64,000 nucleotides of DNA. It comes from UBA7378 sp049611805 (GTDB lineage Bacteria; Pseudomonadota; Alphaproteobacteria; RS24). Where the stretch lies: positions 1 through 64,000 of the forward strand of contig JBMZAX010000009.1 of assembly GCA_049611805.1 (NCBI GenBank). Reading direction: 5' to 3'. Both the position numbers and the translations under genes were made by a program. The first letter of the stretch is position 1. Each line of letters opens with the position of its first letter. Positions 42,937 through 53,023 of this stretch are shown in pieces. The notes beneath the pieces were generated by a model. The model did not search any database, was not told where the DNA came from, and worked only from the letters and a program-made list of their open reading frames with translations.

Positions 42937-44109
42937 TCAATTTACCTCGGAAAACAATTCGCGGCCGATCAGCATGCGGCGGATTTCCGACGTACCGGCA
43001 CCGATTTCGGCAAGCTTGGCATCGCGCAAATAGCGGCCCACCGGATTGTCGTTCACATAGCCATTGCCGCCCATAAGCTGAATGGCATCCAGCGCGCATT
43101 GGGTGGCGTTTTCACCGGCAAACAAAATCGCGGCAGCCGCATCCTTGCGGGTGGTTTCGCCGCGGTCGCACGCCTGATTGACGGCGTAGACATAAGCCCG
43201 CGTGGCGCTGAGGCGGGTATACATATCGGCGAGCTTGCCCTGTATCAGCTGAAACGTGCCGATCGGTTCGCCAAATTGCGTGCGCTGATGCACATAAGGC
43301 AACACCGTATCCAAACACGCCTGCATAATGCCCAAGGGCCAAGCGGCCAGCACGGCGCGCTCAAAATCCAGCCCGCTCATCAACACGCCGACCCCGCCAT
43401 TGAGCGGGCCCAGAATATTTTCCGCCGGCACCGCGCAGTCTTCGAACACCAGCTCGCCGGTTTCCGAGCCGCGATGGCCCAGCTTGTCGAGCTTCTGGGC
43501 ACAGCGAAAACCGGCAAAATCCTTTTCGATGATAAAGGCCGTAATGCCATGCGCGGCTGCTTCCGGCTCGGTTTTGGCATAGACCACCAGCACATCTGCC
43601 GACGGCCCGTTGGTAATCCAGAATTTGCCGCCATTCAGCACAAAATGGTCGCCCTTGGCTTCGGCGCGCAGCGACATTGACACAACATCGGATCCGGCAC
43701 CGGTTTCCGACATGGCAAGCGCGCCCAAATGCTCGCCCGATACCAGCTTGGGCAGATATTTGTTCTTCTGCGCATCATTGCCCCAACGGAAAATCTGGTT
43801 CACGCATAAATTGGAATGCGCGCCAAATGACAGGCCGACAGAGGCCGACCCGCGGCTCAATTCTTCAACCGCAATGGCTTGTGCCAAATAGCCCAGCCCG
43901 ACACCGCCATATTCTTCCGAAACCGTCAGCCCGTGCAGACCCATTTCGCCCATCGGGGTCCATAATTCGCGCGGGAAAGTATCGGTACGGTCTATTTCAT
44001 CGGCGCGCGGTGCCAGTTCGGTATCGACAAATCGGCGCAAGCTGTCGCGCATCATATTGATCTCGTCGCCGAGATTAAATTGCAGCATTGGGTAACTGTT
44101 TGACAGCAT
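42937..44109 (-). CDS. ivd: isovaleryl-CoA dehydrogenase
   Basis: The 390-residue acyl-CoA dehydrogenase has the FAD-binding stretch LAMSETGAGSD, WITNGPSADVLVVYAKT, the second signature LIQGKLADMYTRLSATRAY and the catalytic base Glu250 in GLDFERAVLA, the position used by isovaleryl-CoA dehydrogenase (Glu254 in human) rather than the C-terminal glutamate of other members. It oxidises isovaleryl-CoA in leucine breakdown, passing electrons to ETF. The start at 44109 gives the family length; in-frame starts at 44121 and 44157 would add an unusual leader. Other leucine genes are not adjacent. Confidence 0.94.
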   Translation of the reverse strand: MLSNSYPMLQFNLGDEINMMRDSLRRFVDTELAPRADEIDRTDTFPRELWTPMGEMGLHGLTVSEEYGGVGLGYLAQAIAVEELSRGSASVGLSFGAHSNLCVNQIFRWGNDAQKNKYLPKLVSGEHLGALAMSETGAGSDVVSMSLRAEAKGDHFVLNGGKFWITNGPSADVLVVYAKTEPEAAAHGITAFIIEKDFAGFRCAQKLDKLGHRGSETGELVFEDCAVPAENILGPLNGGVGVLMSGLDFERAVLAAWPLGIMQACLDTVLPYVHQRTQFGEPIGTFQLIQGKLADMYTRLSATRAYVYAVNQACDRGETTRKDAAAAILFAGENATQCALDAIQLMGGNGYVNDNPVGRYLRDAKLAEIGAGTSEIRRMLIGRELFSEVN

Positions 44110-44134
44110 GAAGGGCCCCATCACATTTACAGAT

Positions 44135-44172
44135 AAAAAACTGCCGGCCACCCGCATTCGGGCAGCCGGCAG
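44135..44172 (-). terminator. Rho-independent terminator of the aldehyde dehydrogenase gene
   Basis: CTGCCGGC (44141-44148) pairs with GCCGGCAG (44165-44172), with inner CCCG/CGGG pairing. On the minus strand it is followed by six T residues (A-run at 44135-44140 on plus). Confidence 0.9.
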
Positions 44173-44189
44173 AGCAATTCTAAGCCGGT

Positions 44190-45620
44190 TTATTCGGCGG
44201 CATAGCCCATGACAGCTTTGGTTTCGAGGAAGTCCTCAAAGCCATGCTCGCCCCATTCACGGCCGTTGCCCGATTGCTTGTACCCGCCAAACGGCGCGTT
44301 CAAATCAAGCGAGGCACCGTTCAGATGCACATTGCCGGTGCGCAATTTGGTGGCCACGTCGCGCGCGTGGTCAATATCGCCCGACTGCACATAACCCGAA
44401 AGGCCGTAAACCGTGTCATTGGCAATTTCAATCGCCTCTTCTTCGGTTTCATATTTCAGGATCGACAGAACCGGACCAAACACCTCTTCGCGCGCAATCG
44501 TCATGTCATTTGTGACATTGGCGAAAACGGTCGGCTTGACGTAATAGCCGGCATTCAGGCCATCCGGCTTGCCGGGCCCGCCGGTGACAAGCTCTGTACC
44601 TTCATCAATGGCTTTTTCAAGAAGCCCCTGAATTTTGTTGAACTGGGTTTCCGAAACGACCGGCCCGATGGTTGTGTCATCGCCATGCGGATCGCCAACC
44701 TTGACCTGCTCGGCGGCGGCTTTGGCAATTTCGACCACTTCGTCATGGCGCGACGAGGGCACCAGCATCCGCGTCGGTGCGTTGCACGACTGCCCGGAAT
44801 TCAAAAAGCAGCTTTGCACGCCCTGCGCGACGGCTTCGTTGAAATCAGCGTCATCCAGAATGATATTGGCCGATTTGCCGCCAAGTTCCTGCGCCACACG
44901 TTTGACCGTATCGGCGGAAGATTTGGCAACCATGACACCGGCGCGCGTAGAACCGGTAAACGACATCATGTCGATATCGGGATGCTGAGACATGGCCTCA
45001 CCGACGGTCGGCCCGTCGCCATTGACCAGATTGAAAACACCGGCAGGCACGCCGGCATCATCCAGAATTTCAGCAAAAAGCGCGGCGTTGAGCGGCGCCA
45101 CTTCGGACGGCTTGAGCACCATGGTGCACCCGGCAGCCAGCGCGGGCGCGACCTTACAGGCGATCTGGTTGATCGGCCAGTTCCATGGCGTGATCAAACC
45201 GCACACCCCGACCGGCTCCTTGGCGATCAGTGTGCCATTATGCTCTCTTTTGAACTCGTAATTTTCCAGAACACCGCGCACGGTCGTCAGATGGGCGATG
45301 CCCATAGCCGCTTGTGCCGATTTCGACAGCCAGATCGGCGCGCCCATTTCGCTGGTGATGGTTTCGGCAACCTCATCCATACGCTTTTGATAGGCCGCAA
45401 CGATGGCATCCAGCAAATCCAGACGCTCCTTGACCGAACTGCGCGAGAAGCTCGGAAAAGCTTTCTTGGCGGCGGCAACGGCCTTGTTCACGTCTTTTTC
45501 ATTGCCAAGCATAATCTGACCGACCACCTGCTCATTGGCCGGGTTGATCACGTCAAACGGTTTGGGGTCGGATGGGTCAACCCACGCCCCGTCAATATAA
45601 AATTTCAGGCAGTTTTCCAT
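44190..45620 (-). CDS. aldehyde dehydrogenase family protein
   Basis: The 476-residue NAD(P)-dependent aldehyde dehydrogenase has TPWNWPINQIACKVAPALAAG, the catalytic-base region ELGGKSANI and the nucleophile Cys in NSGQSCNAPTRML, followed by EEVFGPVLSI. It oxidises an aldehyde to the acid in the cytoplasm. The physiological aldehyde is not evident. The ATG at 45620 has GGGAG 7 nt upstream; an in-frame start at 45635 would overlap that site. It is separately terminated from the downstream isovaleryl-CoA dehydrogenase gene. Confidence 0.93.
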   Translation of the reverse strand: MENCLKFYIDGAWVDPSDPKPFDVINPANEQVVGQIMLGNEKDVNKAVAAAKKAFPSFSRSSVKERLDLLDAIVAAYQKRMDEVAETITSEMGAPIWLSKSAQAAMGIAHLTTVRGVLENYEFKREHNGTLIAKEPVGVCGLITPWNWPINQIACKVAPALAAGCTMVLKPSEVAPLNAALFAEILDDAGVPAGVFNLVNGDGPTVGEAMSQHPDIDMMSFTGSTRAGVMVAKSSADTVKRVAQELGGKSANIILDDADFNEAVAQGVQSCFLNSGQSCNAPTRMLVPSSRHDEVVEIAKAAAEQVKVGDPHGDDTTIGPVVSETQFNKIQGLLEKAIDEGTELVTGGPGKPDGLNAGYYVKPTVFANVTNDMTIAREEVFGPVLSILKYETEEEAIEIANDTVYGLSGYVQSGDIDHARDVATKLRTGNVHLNGASLDLNAPFGGYKQSGNGREWGEHGFEDFLETKAVMGYAAE

Positions 45621-45728
45621 AAGTTTCTCCCTCAAGAATTGCTAGCCTTTATGAAAGCAGATTTAGACCGCCAATCAAGCGTAAAATGATGCTAACCGAC
45701 CGAAACTGTGCAGAAAATGTTCAAGTCT

Positions 45729-46598
45729 TCAGACTTTCTCCAGAACACCCGCCAAATCATGCGTGTGTTGCTGCAACATGCGCGCCAGATTGGCCGGCGG
45801 CATATGCGGCTCCAGGGCAGAGAAATCAAGCGGTTCGCCGACCACCACATCAAGCGAGGAACCGACACGGCGACGCACTTCGTGGAAAATCAGGGCGATG
45901 CGCAGCGCATAGCTGAGATGGCTTGCCACCTGAAAGGAAAGGCTGTTCTGACCTTCGAAAAACACCGGCACAACGCTTGCCTTTGTGCGCCGGATCAATT
46001 GCCCTACAAGCGGCGCCCAGTCTTCGTCCAAGGCTTCGCGGGAGAAGATTTTGGGCGTTGTGGAAACGCCACCGGCGGGAAAAACAATCAGCGAGCCGCC
46101 CGCGCTCAAATGCTCGCGCGCGATTTTGCGCGAGGTCAGATTGGTCTGAAGGGCTTGCGGCGTCAGCTCGAAATCGACCGGCAACACATAATCGTCAAGC
46201 TCCGGCGCACGGCATAAAAGCGCGTTGATGAGAATTTTGAAATCACCGCGCGTGCGCGCCGCCAGCAGACAGATGACAATGCCGTCAAGAACGCCGTATG
46301 GGTGATTGGCGACAAAAATCAGCGGCCCTTTGGCGGGAATTTTTTCAAGCGGAAACCCATGCCAGTTGACGCTCAGGTTAAGCCGCGCCACGGCTTCGTC
46401 AAAAAACCGGTCATGCGGCAGAGCTTCGCGCTGATATTCGCGATACAGGCGCTTCAGATAGGGCTGGCCGGTCAGCATTTCGACACAGCGTATACCGAGT
46501 TTTCGCGGCAGCGGATCGTTCGGCGAGGCGTAGCTGAATTCATCTATCAACATTGCGAGACCATAATAAAAGTCAGCCGCAAAGGGCTTAAGCGTCAC
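45729..46598 (-). CDS. lysophospholipid acyltransferase family protein (PlsC-like)
   Basis: This 289-residue protein contains the acyltransferase block NHPYGVLDG (His and Asp of the active site), followed by the glycine-rich IVFPAGGVSTT acceptor-binding motif. This style is that of hemolysin-like/OlsA-like acyltransferases, which acylate lysophospholipids or ornithine lipids at the inner membrane. I give the longest form with a GTG start at 46598; an ATG at 46553 (MLIDEFSYASP) is an equally plausible start, and neither has a ribosome site. It stands alone on its strand. Confidence 0.85.
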   Translation of the reverse strand: MTLKPFAADFYYGLAMLIDEFSYASPNDPLPRKLGIRCVEMLTGQPYLKRLYREYQREALPHDRFFDEAVARLNLSVNWHGFPLEKIPAKGPLIFVANHPYGVLDGIVICLLAARTRGDFKILINALLCRAPELDDYVLPVDFELTPQALQTNLTSRKIAREHLSAGGSLIVFPAGGVSTTPKIFSREALDEDWAPLVGQLIRRTKASVVPVFFEGQNSLSFQVASHLSYALRIALIFHEVRRRVGSSLDVVVGEPLDFSALEPHMPPANLARMLQQHTHDLAGVLEKV

Positions 46599-46893
46599 AA
46601 ATTTATAACACTTGCGCGGTCATGTTTTCCAGACCGCAAATCGTGTTTGCATTGTGCTCGCGCCGGCGCCTAGCGTGAAATGGCATTGCAGCGGTTCCGG
46701 AAGTCTATCGGCAGAAAAACGCAATGCGTCGGCGTAACAGTAGACTTTCGGTTTTTGTAGTCACTTCCCTGTCATGGTCCCTTGGACTGCAGAAAGTCGC
46801 GGCGACCCAAACGCCCTCGGGTCGTCGCGGCAGCCCTGCCGTTTCAGATAATGCCGTTTCAGATAATGCGGTTCAAAAATATCGCCAAAAATA
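46599..46893. other. intergenic region with a 15-bp tandem duplication
   Basis: No gene is supported in these 295 bases. The only notable element is the perfect duplication gccgtttcagataat at 46838-46852 and 46853-46867, with a degenerate third copy, just past the end of the next minus-strand gene. Confidence 0.6.
46838..46867. repeat. 15-bp perfect tandem duplication
   Basis: gccgtttcagataat occurs twice head to tail, followed by a degenerate gcggttcaaaaat. It lies 27 bp beyond the stop codon of the thioredoxin-fold protein gene, the same gene-end placement seen for other tandem duplications in the window. Confidence 0.9.
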
Positions 46894-48186
46894 TTAGACG
46901 AGCGCCTTTTGAATTTCATGCGCCAAAAGCCAGATGCGATCGCGCCCCCAGCAGGAAAAAACCTCCCGACCCTTATCGTCAAGCAGACGGTAGCTCGGCA
47001 CCCCCCAAAGGCCCGACGCCATCATTTGCAGGCGGTTTTCCTCCATCGGGCCTTCCCAATCGGTATTGTCGATCACCTCGCTGGCCGCCGCCCAGTCAAG
47101 ACCGGCGCGTTCAACCACCATTTTAATGCCCTGATCGCTGCCGACATCAATCCCCTCGGACCATGCCATTTTGCAAAAAGCCTGCAACAATTCGCCGCCC
47201 TTGCCGACCTCATCGGCCATGGCAAAAAGCGAATAGCACCGTCGCACCGGATCGCCAACGGGATCAAAAATATGTCCAAACGGCACACCGACGCGATCGG
47301 CCTCGCGCTTGGTATCGCGCATGATATAGCGCCCTTTGACCGCCGGTACGGGCAAATCCCGCATCACCATGGGCAATACCGGACGCACAACAAGATCGAC
47401 CGGATAATGGCCGGGCAGATCAAGCGTTTCGGGCATGGAAACATAGCTGTAGGGGCTGCGGATAGAGGGGTAAAATTCCAGCGTCAGCCGCCTTTGTGCA
47501 GGCTTTGACATGAAGGCCGGGCGGCTTTGAAAATGCACCACTTGGCGGTGCCCGCTGCGTTGCAGGCCGGTTTGAATGAGGCGCTCTTCCAAATAGGGCA
47601 AACGGTCAACACCCCAATACCATTCGCCGGCATAATAGAGCGTACCGCCCAGATAATGCCCCAGCGCTTCGCGCTCGCGCCTGCCGGTGTCGCGTTGCTC
47701 GGCGGCCAGCGTGTCGCTGACGAGGGGCAGTTTCGACAATGTTTGGGAATCGCCGGCCCATAAGGCCGTGCCAATTTCGATCGCGGCAGTAACCTTATTG
47801 CCGGTTGCCACCAAAGCGCGCTCGGCAAGCCGGCAGATATCCGCGCTTGGCTGGCTGCCGGGATCGTCAAATTGCAAATTGTAAAACGGCGCGATTGCCG
47901 CCGCATCGCGGCGCGAATAATCTTCCAGCGCGACGCGCTCAGGTGCCGCATCATCGGCCGGTGGCGGCACAATGCGAAGCTCAAGGTCAATATCATAGCT
48001 GCTTTGCACACGCGCCAGCGCCTGCACCAGCAAATGACTGTACGGGTCATCAATCTGGTGAAAATAGACAACCTGATGCGACCGGCCCGAAACACGCCGT
48101 TTCATTTCGTGCAGCCCGCGTTTGATGTTCTGCAGGCGACGGCCGGTAAACACGGAAGTGATAAAGGGGCGAAAGCGCGATGTCAT
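46894..48186 (-). CDS. tandem DsbA-like / HCCA-isomerase-like thioredoxin-fold protein
   Basis: This 430-residue protein appears to contain two DSBA-type thioredoxin-fold domains. The first (about 38-215) begins VVYFHQIDDPYSHLLVQAL; the second (about 233-428) begins LEFYPSIRSPYSYVSMPE and includes WGVPSYRL near its end. The motif at the active-site position is DPYS or SPYS rather than CxxC, as in 2-hydroxychromene-2-carboxylate isomerases and glutathione-S-transferase kappa, so it is unlikely to form disulfides. Usual members have one domain of about 200 residues, so this is a duplication. No aromatic-degradation genes are adjacent, so the substrate is unknown. Confidence 0.72.
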   Translation of the reverse strand: MTSRFRPFITSVFTGRRLQNIKRGLHEMKRRVSGRSHQVVYFHQIDDPYSHLLVQALARVQSSYDIDLELRIVPPPADDAAPERVALEDYSRRDAAAIAPFYNLQFDDPGSQPSADICRLAERALVATGNKVTAAIEIGTALWAGDSQTLSKLPLVSDTLAAEQRDTGRREREALGHYLGGTLYYAGEWYWGVDRLPYLEERLIQTGLQRSGHRQVVHFQSRPAFMSKPAQRRLTLEFYPSIRSPYSYVSMPETLDLPGHYPVDLVVRPVLPMVMRDLPVPAVKGRYIMRDTKREADRVGVPFGHIFDPVGDPVRRCYSLFAMADEVGKGGELLQAFCKMAWSEGIDVGSDQGIKMVVERAGLDWAAASEVIDNTDWEGPMEENRLQMMASGLWGVPSYRLLDDKGREVFSCWGRDRIWLLAHEIQKALV

Positions 48187-48326
48187 TTATTCCTCTTTTG
48201 CATTGTCGGGTAGCATGGTTAAGCCGAATTTGGAAGTCAATATGAACGCATGATGATGAAGGATTGGTTACCCCCTTGCCGGCGCGTTCTATTTGACCGA
48301 CCGGCTTTGCGCCCCATTTCATACTC

Positions 48327-48472
<146 letters not shown>

Positions 48473-48476
<4 letters not shown>

Positions 48477-49990
48477 GCGCGGCTGTTCTGATATTGGGCG
48501 ACCAGCTGAACCTGTCGCTCTCCAGCCTGCAGGCGGCGGGCCCTGATGCCGAGATTTTCATGGCGGAAGTGGCGGATGAGGCCGGTTATGTGCGCCATCA
48601 CAAGCAGAAAATTGTTCTGGTGTTCTCGGCGATGCGCCATTTTGCCGAAAAACTGAAAACACAGGGGCGCAAGGTGCATTATTTCGCTTATGGCGAAAAC
48701 CCCGCCCTCACCGGCATGGGTGACGTGTTGAACCATATTGCCGACACGCTTGCGCCGCAGAAAATTTTTGTCACCGAGCCCGGCGAATACCGCCTCGACA
48801 AAATATTGCGCGGCTGGGTGGCACCGGCGGGCACATCGCTCGTCATCACGCCCGACACCCGCTTTATCGCCACGCATGAAGCCTTTGCGACATGGGCCGA
48901 CGGGCGCAAGCAATTGCGCATGGAATATTTCTACCGCGACTTGCGCCGCCGGTCGTCTATTCTCATGCAAGACGGCGAACCCTTGGGCGGCCAGTGGAAT
49001 TATGATGCCGACAATCGCAAGAAATTGCCGGCCAAGCATAATGTTCCGCCGCGCCCCCGACGCAAACCCGATGCCATAACCAAAACTGTGATCGATCTGG
49101 TCGCGGCGCAGTTTTCAAACCATTTCGGCACCACGCAAGATTTCGCATGGCCCGTCACCCAAGAAGAGGCCGAGGCCGATTTCGATTATTTTCTGGACAA
49201 TTGCCTGCCATTGTTCGGCGATTTTCAGGATGCCATGAAATCCGGCGAGGTTTTTGTTTATCACAGCCTTGTCGGGGCAAGCCTTAATCTGGGCCTGCTC
49301 GACCCGTTGGAGGTTTGCCGCGCGGCGGAAGCGCGCCTGCACACCCATCAGGCACCGATCAATGCCGTTGAAGGTTTTATTCGCCAGATATTGGGCTGGC
49401 GCGAATTTATTCGCGGGGTCTATTGGCTGAAAATGCCGGATTATGCCCAAACAAATTATTTCGAGGCCGACCGCGCCCTGCCCGATTTCTACTATAGCGG
49501 TGACACGCAAATGACCTGCCTGCGCGCAGCCATTGAGGCGACGCGCGATCACGCCTATGCCCACCATATTCAGCGGCTGATGATTACCGGCAATTTCGCT
49601 TTACTGGCCGGTATCGCACCCGAAGCCGTCAATAAATGGTATTTGGAGGTTTATGCCGATGCCTATGAGTGGGTGCAATTGCCCAACACGCATGGCATGG
49701 CGCTGTTTGCCGATGGCGGGGTGGTTGGCTCAAAACCCTATGCGGCGTCAGGGGCTTATGTGAACCGCATGTCGGATTATTGCCGCGATTGCGCCTATAA
49801 GGTCAAAGAACCCACGGGCGAGACGGCCTGCCCGTTCAACTATCTCTATTGGGATTTCATGACGCGCCACCGCGACAAGCTGGGCGGCAATCCGCGCATG
49901 GGCATGGTGTATCGCACTCTGGACAAAATGGATGATGCGCGGCGTGCGGCGATTGCCGACAGCGCGGCAAAATTTCTGGAGAATATGTAA
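48473..49990 (+). CDS. phrB: iron-sulfur bacterial cryptochrome/(6-4) photolyase
   Basis: The 505-residue protein belongs to the FeS-BCP (PhrB-like) photolyase class. The four cysteines that hold the 4Fe-4S cluster in Agrobacterium PhrB (350, 438, 441, 454) are present one residue earlier at C349, C437, C440 and C453. The N-terminal LILGDQLN segment and the FAD-domain stretch VEGFIRQILGWREFIRG also fit. Members repair (6-4) photoproducts in UV-damaged DNA with light. The start at 48473 overlaps the DUF2256 stop; an in-frame start at 48446 lies inside that gene. Confidence 0.94.
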
Positions 49991-50245
49991 ATGTCTGCCA
50001 AACCAACCCTGCCGGTCGAGGCGCTGAGCCTGAATATTGACAGCTATGTCGCCTGTACAAAATGCGCCGAGGAACTGGCCGATATCGAGCCGAAAATATC
50101 GCTGCAGGAATATGCCGCCATTGATATCGGGTTTACCCGCTGGGGGCTACAGGTCTGGTGTCGGCGGCATCAGGTCAATATTGTGCATATTGATTTTGGC
50201 GGGCGGCAATTGCCGGCAGATTTTCGGCGGCTGGAAAAAAATTAG
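49991..50245 (+). CDS. small cysteine-containing hypothetical protein
   Basis: This 84-residue protein starts right after the photolyase stop codon (TAA then ATG), so it is translated from the same message. It has CTKC near residues 22-25 and CRRH near 57-60, a spacing that could bind a metal ion. No family is recognised. Its position suggests a function linked to the photolyase or DUF2256 protein, which is inference only. Confidence 0.7.
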   Translation: MSAKPTLPVEALSLNIDSYVACTKCAEELADIEPKISLQEYAAIDIGFTRWGLQVWCRRHQVNIVHIDFGGRQLPADFRRLEKN

Positions 50246-50277
50246 CCCTCTGAGCGCATATCGGGTGGCAGATAGCA

Positions 50278-51045
50278 TCACGCCTCAAGGCGCGCACCAT
50301 CCCATGCAAAACACCCGCCGCTATCAGCCGGTGACAAATTCTCTATCACGCCCAGTAAATGCGCCGCCGCCTGACCCGGCGTAAACAGTTTTTCGCGCGG
50401 CGTGCCGCTTTGAAACGGTGCCGATAAATTGCTGTCCACCGTGCCGGGATGCAGGCCCACAATCACCGCAGACGGCGCGCGGCGCGCAAACTCAATGGCG
50501 GCGGTGCGCACCAGCATATTCTGCGCAGCTTTGGCCGCGCGATAGCTGTACCACCCGCCCAGACGATTATCCGAAATAGACCCGACCCGCGCCGACAAAT
50601 GCGCCATGACCGCTTTTTTGTCACGCGCCATGAGCGGCAGAAAATATTTCATAATCAGCGCCGGCCCGATCGTGTTCACAGCCAATACGCGCGCCATTGC
50701 ATCGGCCGAGATTTGCCGCATTGCTTTTTCGGGATGCACATCGGCGGCTTCATCATGCAAAAGCCCGGTAGCGTTGATCACCAAATCAAATGGGGCCATC
50801 TCCGCCACAGCCGCTGCCACGCCCGCAATATCGGCTTCATTGGCGAAGTCGCATGAAAAATATCGATCGCCTGCGGCAGAAGAACCCGCCGCCCGACCCG
50901 TTGTGACAAGGGTACCGGCGTTTTCGTGTTGCCCCACAGCATCGGCCAACGCCCCGCCAATCGCGCCCGTGGCACCGAATATGAGCGTTTTGAAACCGTC
51001 ACCGAAAGAGGTCAGCACCGGCGTGGCATTTGCGTCATCCGCCAT
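50278..51045 (-). CDS. short-chain dehydrogenase/reductase, C-factor (CsgA)-like
   Basis: The 255-residue SDR has the nucleotide-binding GATGAIGG motif near residue 24, the conserved NATG at the end of strand 4, and the YSYRAAK active-site Tyr/Lys pair. Sequence style (HPGTVDSNLSAPF) is of C-factor-type SDRs, often found next to iron-sulfur photolyase and DUF2256 genes. It probably reduces or oxidises a small carbonyl compound with NAD(P)(H). It is convergent with the photolyase operon and divergent from the monooxygenase. Confidence 0.9.
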   Translation of the reverse strand: MADDANATPVLTSFGDGFKTLIFGATGAIGGALADAVGQHENAGTLVTTGRAAGSSAAGDRYFSCDFANEADIAGVAAAVAEMAPFDLVINATGLLHDEAADVHPEKAMRQISADAMARVLAVNTIGPALIMKYFLPLMARDKKAVMAHLSARVGSISDNRLGGWYSYRAAKAAQNMLVRTAAIEFARRAPSAVIVGLHPGTVDSNLSAPFQSGTPREKLFTPGQAAAHLLGVIENLSPADSGGCFAWDGARLEA

Positions 51046-51129
51046 TCTTGAGTTTTTTACCCCGCATCTCTATCCTATGGTTAAAAGCTAGAACTCAGAG
51101 GCCATACGGCAACCGAGCGGGAGAAACAA

Positions 51130-52602
51130 ATGAACAAGAATTTGAAAATTGCTGTCCTTGGTGCGGGCATGTCGGGCATGGCAATGGGGCATTCGCTGAT
51201 CAAGGCGGGCTTCACGAATTTCACAATTTATGAAAAAGCCGACCGCGTGGGCGGCACATGGCGGGAAAATAATTATCCCGGCGTGGCTTGCGATGTGCCG
51301 TCGCATCTTTATTCATTTTCGTTTGAGCGCAATCCGAATTGGAGCGAGGCGTTTTCGCCGGGCGGCGAGATTCAGCAATATTGCGAAGCGACGGCGGAAA
51401 AACACGGGCTTCTGCCCCATTGCGCGTTCAACCGCACGCTGACCCACACAAGTTACGAAAACGGCATTTGGCATCTCGACTTTGCCGACGGCAAAACCGA
51501 AACCGCCGATATTGTGGTCTCGGCCATGGGCGGCCTGCATGTGCCGCAAACGCCCGACTTCAAAGGCAAGGACAAATTCAAGGGCCCCAGCTTTCACACC
51601 GCGCATTGGGACCATGATGTCGACCTGACCAATAAGCGCGTGGCAATAATCGGCAGCGCCGCCAGCGCCGTGCAGGTTGTGCCGGAAATTATCGACAAGG
51701 TTGCCCATCTTGATGTCTATCAGCGCACGCCGAACTGGGTGTTGCCGCGCATGAACAAAAAATATCCCGCATGGCGCAAATGGTTGCACCGGAACCTGCC
51801 TTTCACCAGCCTGGCAATTCGCGCCCTGTTATATTTGCGCGGCGAATTGCTGTTTTTCCCGGCGTTTTTCGCCGACAGTTTCATGCAACGCAGGCTGCGC
51901 AAAACCGCGCTGGAACATCTGGAAGAACTGGTTGCCGATGAAAAGCTGCGCGCCAAGCTGACGCCCGATTTTCAAATCGGCTGCAAGCGCATTTTGATGA
52001 TCGACGGATATTTTGAAGCCCTGCAACGCACCCATGCCGAACTGATTACCGAGGGCATTTCCGAGATTACCGAAACCGGCATTGTTACGCAGGACGGCAC
52101 CGCCCATGATGCCGATGTCATCATTTATGCCACCGGCTTCAAGCCGTTCGACTTCCTTACAAAATTCGGCGTTACCGGTCCCGGCGGGCGCGACCTTGCA
52201 GAAAGCTGGGCCGACGGCGTCACCTCGCATCGCTCGGTGGCGGTCGCCGGCTTTCCGAATTTCTTCATGCTGCTGGGCCCCAATAGCGGCCTTGGGCATA
52301 ATTCGGTTATCGTGATGATTGAAGCGCAGGTGCATTACATCACCGAGCTTGTCAAAGGGCTGGCCAAAGGCGGGCTGGCCTATATTGACCCCAAGCCGGA
52401 GGCGCAAAAAGCCTTTACCGAAGGCCTGCATGAAGGGCTTGCGGGCAAAGTATGGTCAAGCGGCTGTCAGAGCTGGTACCAGTCCGATGAGGGGTTCAAT
52501 CACACGCTTTGGCCGCATTCGACAATGCGGTTCATACGCGAGATGAACAAGCCGGATTTGTCCGAATATAATCACGGGCGCAATCGCAACGCCGCCGAAT
52601 AA
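51130..52602 (+). CDS. flavin-containing (Baeyer-Villiger type) monooxygenase
   Basis: The 490-residue protein has an N-terminal FAD motif (GAGMSGMAMG, residues 11-20), the Baeyer-Villiger fingerprint FKGPSFHTAHW (150-160), and an NADPH motif IIGSAASAVQVV. It inserts oxygen into ketones or oxidises heteroatoms using NADPH and O2. GGGAG lies upstream of the ATG. It is 1 of 2 related monooxygenases in the window (the other at 61592-63058); they are not close copies. The substrate is unknown, but with the esterases nearby a ketone-to-ester-to-acid route is conceivable. Confidence 0.92.
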   Translation: MNKNLKIAVLGAGMSGMAMGHSLIKAGFTNFTIYEKADRVGGTWRENNYPGVACDVPSHLYSFSFERNPNWSEAFSPGGEIQQYCEATAEKHGLLPHCAFNRTLTHTSYENGIWHLDFADGKTETADIVVSAMGGLHVPQTPDFKGKDKFKGPSFHTAHWDHDVDLTNKRVAIIGSAASAVQVVPEIIDKVAHLDVYQRTPNWVLPRMNKKYPAWRKWLHRNLPFTSLAIRALLYLRGELLFFPAFFADSFMQRRLRKTALEHLEELVADEKLRAKLTPDFQIGCKRILMIDGYFEALQRTHAELITEGISEITETGIVTQDGTAHDADVIIYATGFKPFDFLTKFGVTGPGGRDLAESWADGVTSHRSVAVAGFPNFFMLLGPNSGLGHNSVIVMIEAQVHYITELVKGLAKGGLAYIDPKPEAQKAFTEGLHEGLAGKVWSSGCQSWYQSDEGFNHTLWPHSTMRFIREMNKPDLSEYNHGRNRNAAE

Positions 52603-52606
52603 GGCG

Positions 52607-53023
52607 TCACGCCAGCAAATCGGCGAGCAGGCTTTGCACGCGTGCGGCGCGCGTGGGCGCCTCATAGGCCAGCATGTCACCCACCCCCCAGACCGGCCCC
52701 GGCCATGCGGCATCGCCTTCATGGCGCGCAATCACATGCACATGAAGCTGGCGCACCATATTGCCCAGCGCGGCAATATTCATTTTGTCGGCCTGCGCCA
52801 GATTTTCCAACACGCAAGCCACATGCGTCGCCACATCGAACAAATGGTGTCGGGCATGGTCGTCGAGATGGTGCCATTCCACCGCGCCGTCAATTTCGGG
52901 CACCAGCACGAGCCACCAATAGCGCGCATCATCCATCAGCCGAATTTGCACCTGATCGAGCGTGGTAATTTCAAAGCTGTCAGCCGCAAGGCGCGGGTCG
53001 AGGGCGAACACCGGCTCAGCCAA
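52607..53023 (-). CDS. HIT family protein
   Basis: This 138-residue protein has the histidine triad QLHVHVIAR and the typical opening FALDPRLAADSF and DDARYWWLVLVPE. HIT proteins hydrolyse nucleotide conjugates in the cytoplasm. The start is uncertain: a TTG at 53023 overlaps the MBL-protein stop (TTGGCTGA) and gives the family's usual N-terminus; a GTG at 53011 is the alternative, and an ATG at 53086 would lie inside the upstream gene. It is translated with the preceding MBL-fold gene. Confidence 0.85.
   Translation of the reverse strand: MAEPVFALDPRLAADSFEITTLDQVQIRLMDDARYWWLVLVPEIDGAVEWHHLDDHARHHLFDVATHVACVLENLAQADKMNIAALGNMVRQLHVHVIARHEGDAAWPGPVWGVGDMLAYEAPTRAARVQSLLADLLA

Noticed and set aside
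44244..45689. A 481-codon open frame antisense to the aldehyde dehydrogenase gene.
   Set aside because: Mirror frame of a well-supported gene; composition is Arg/His/Gly-rich and without recognisable domains.
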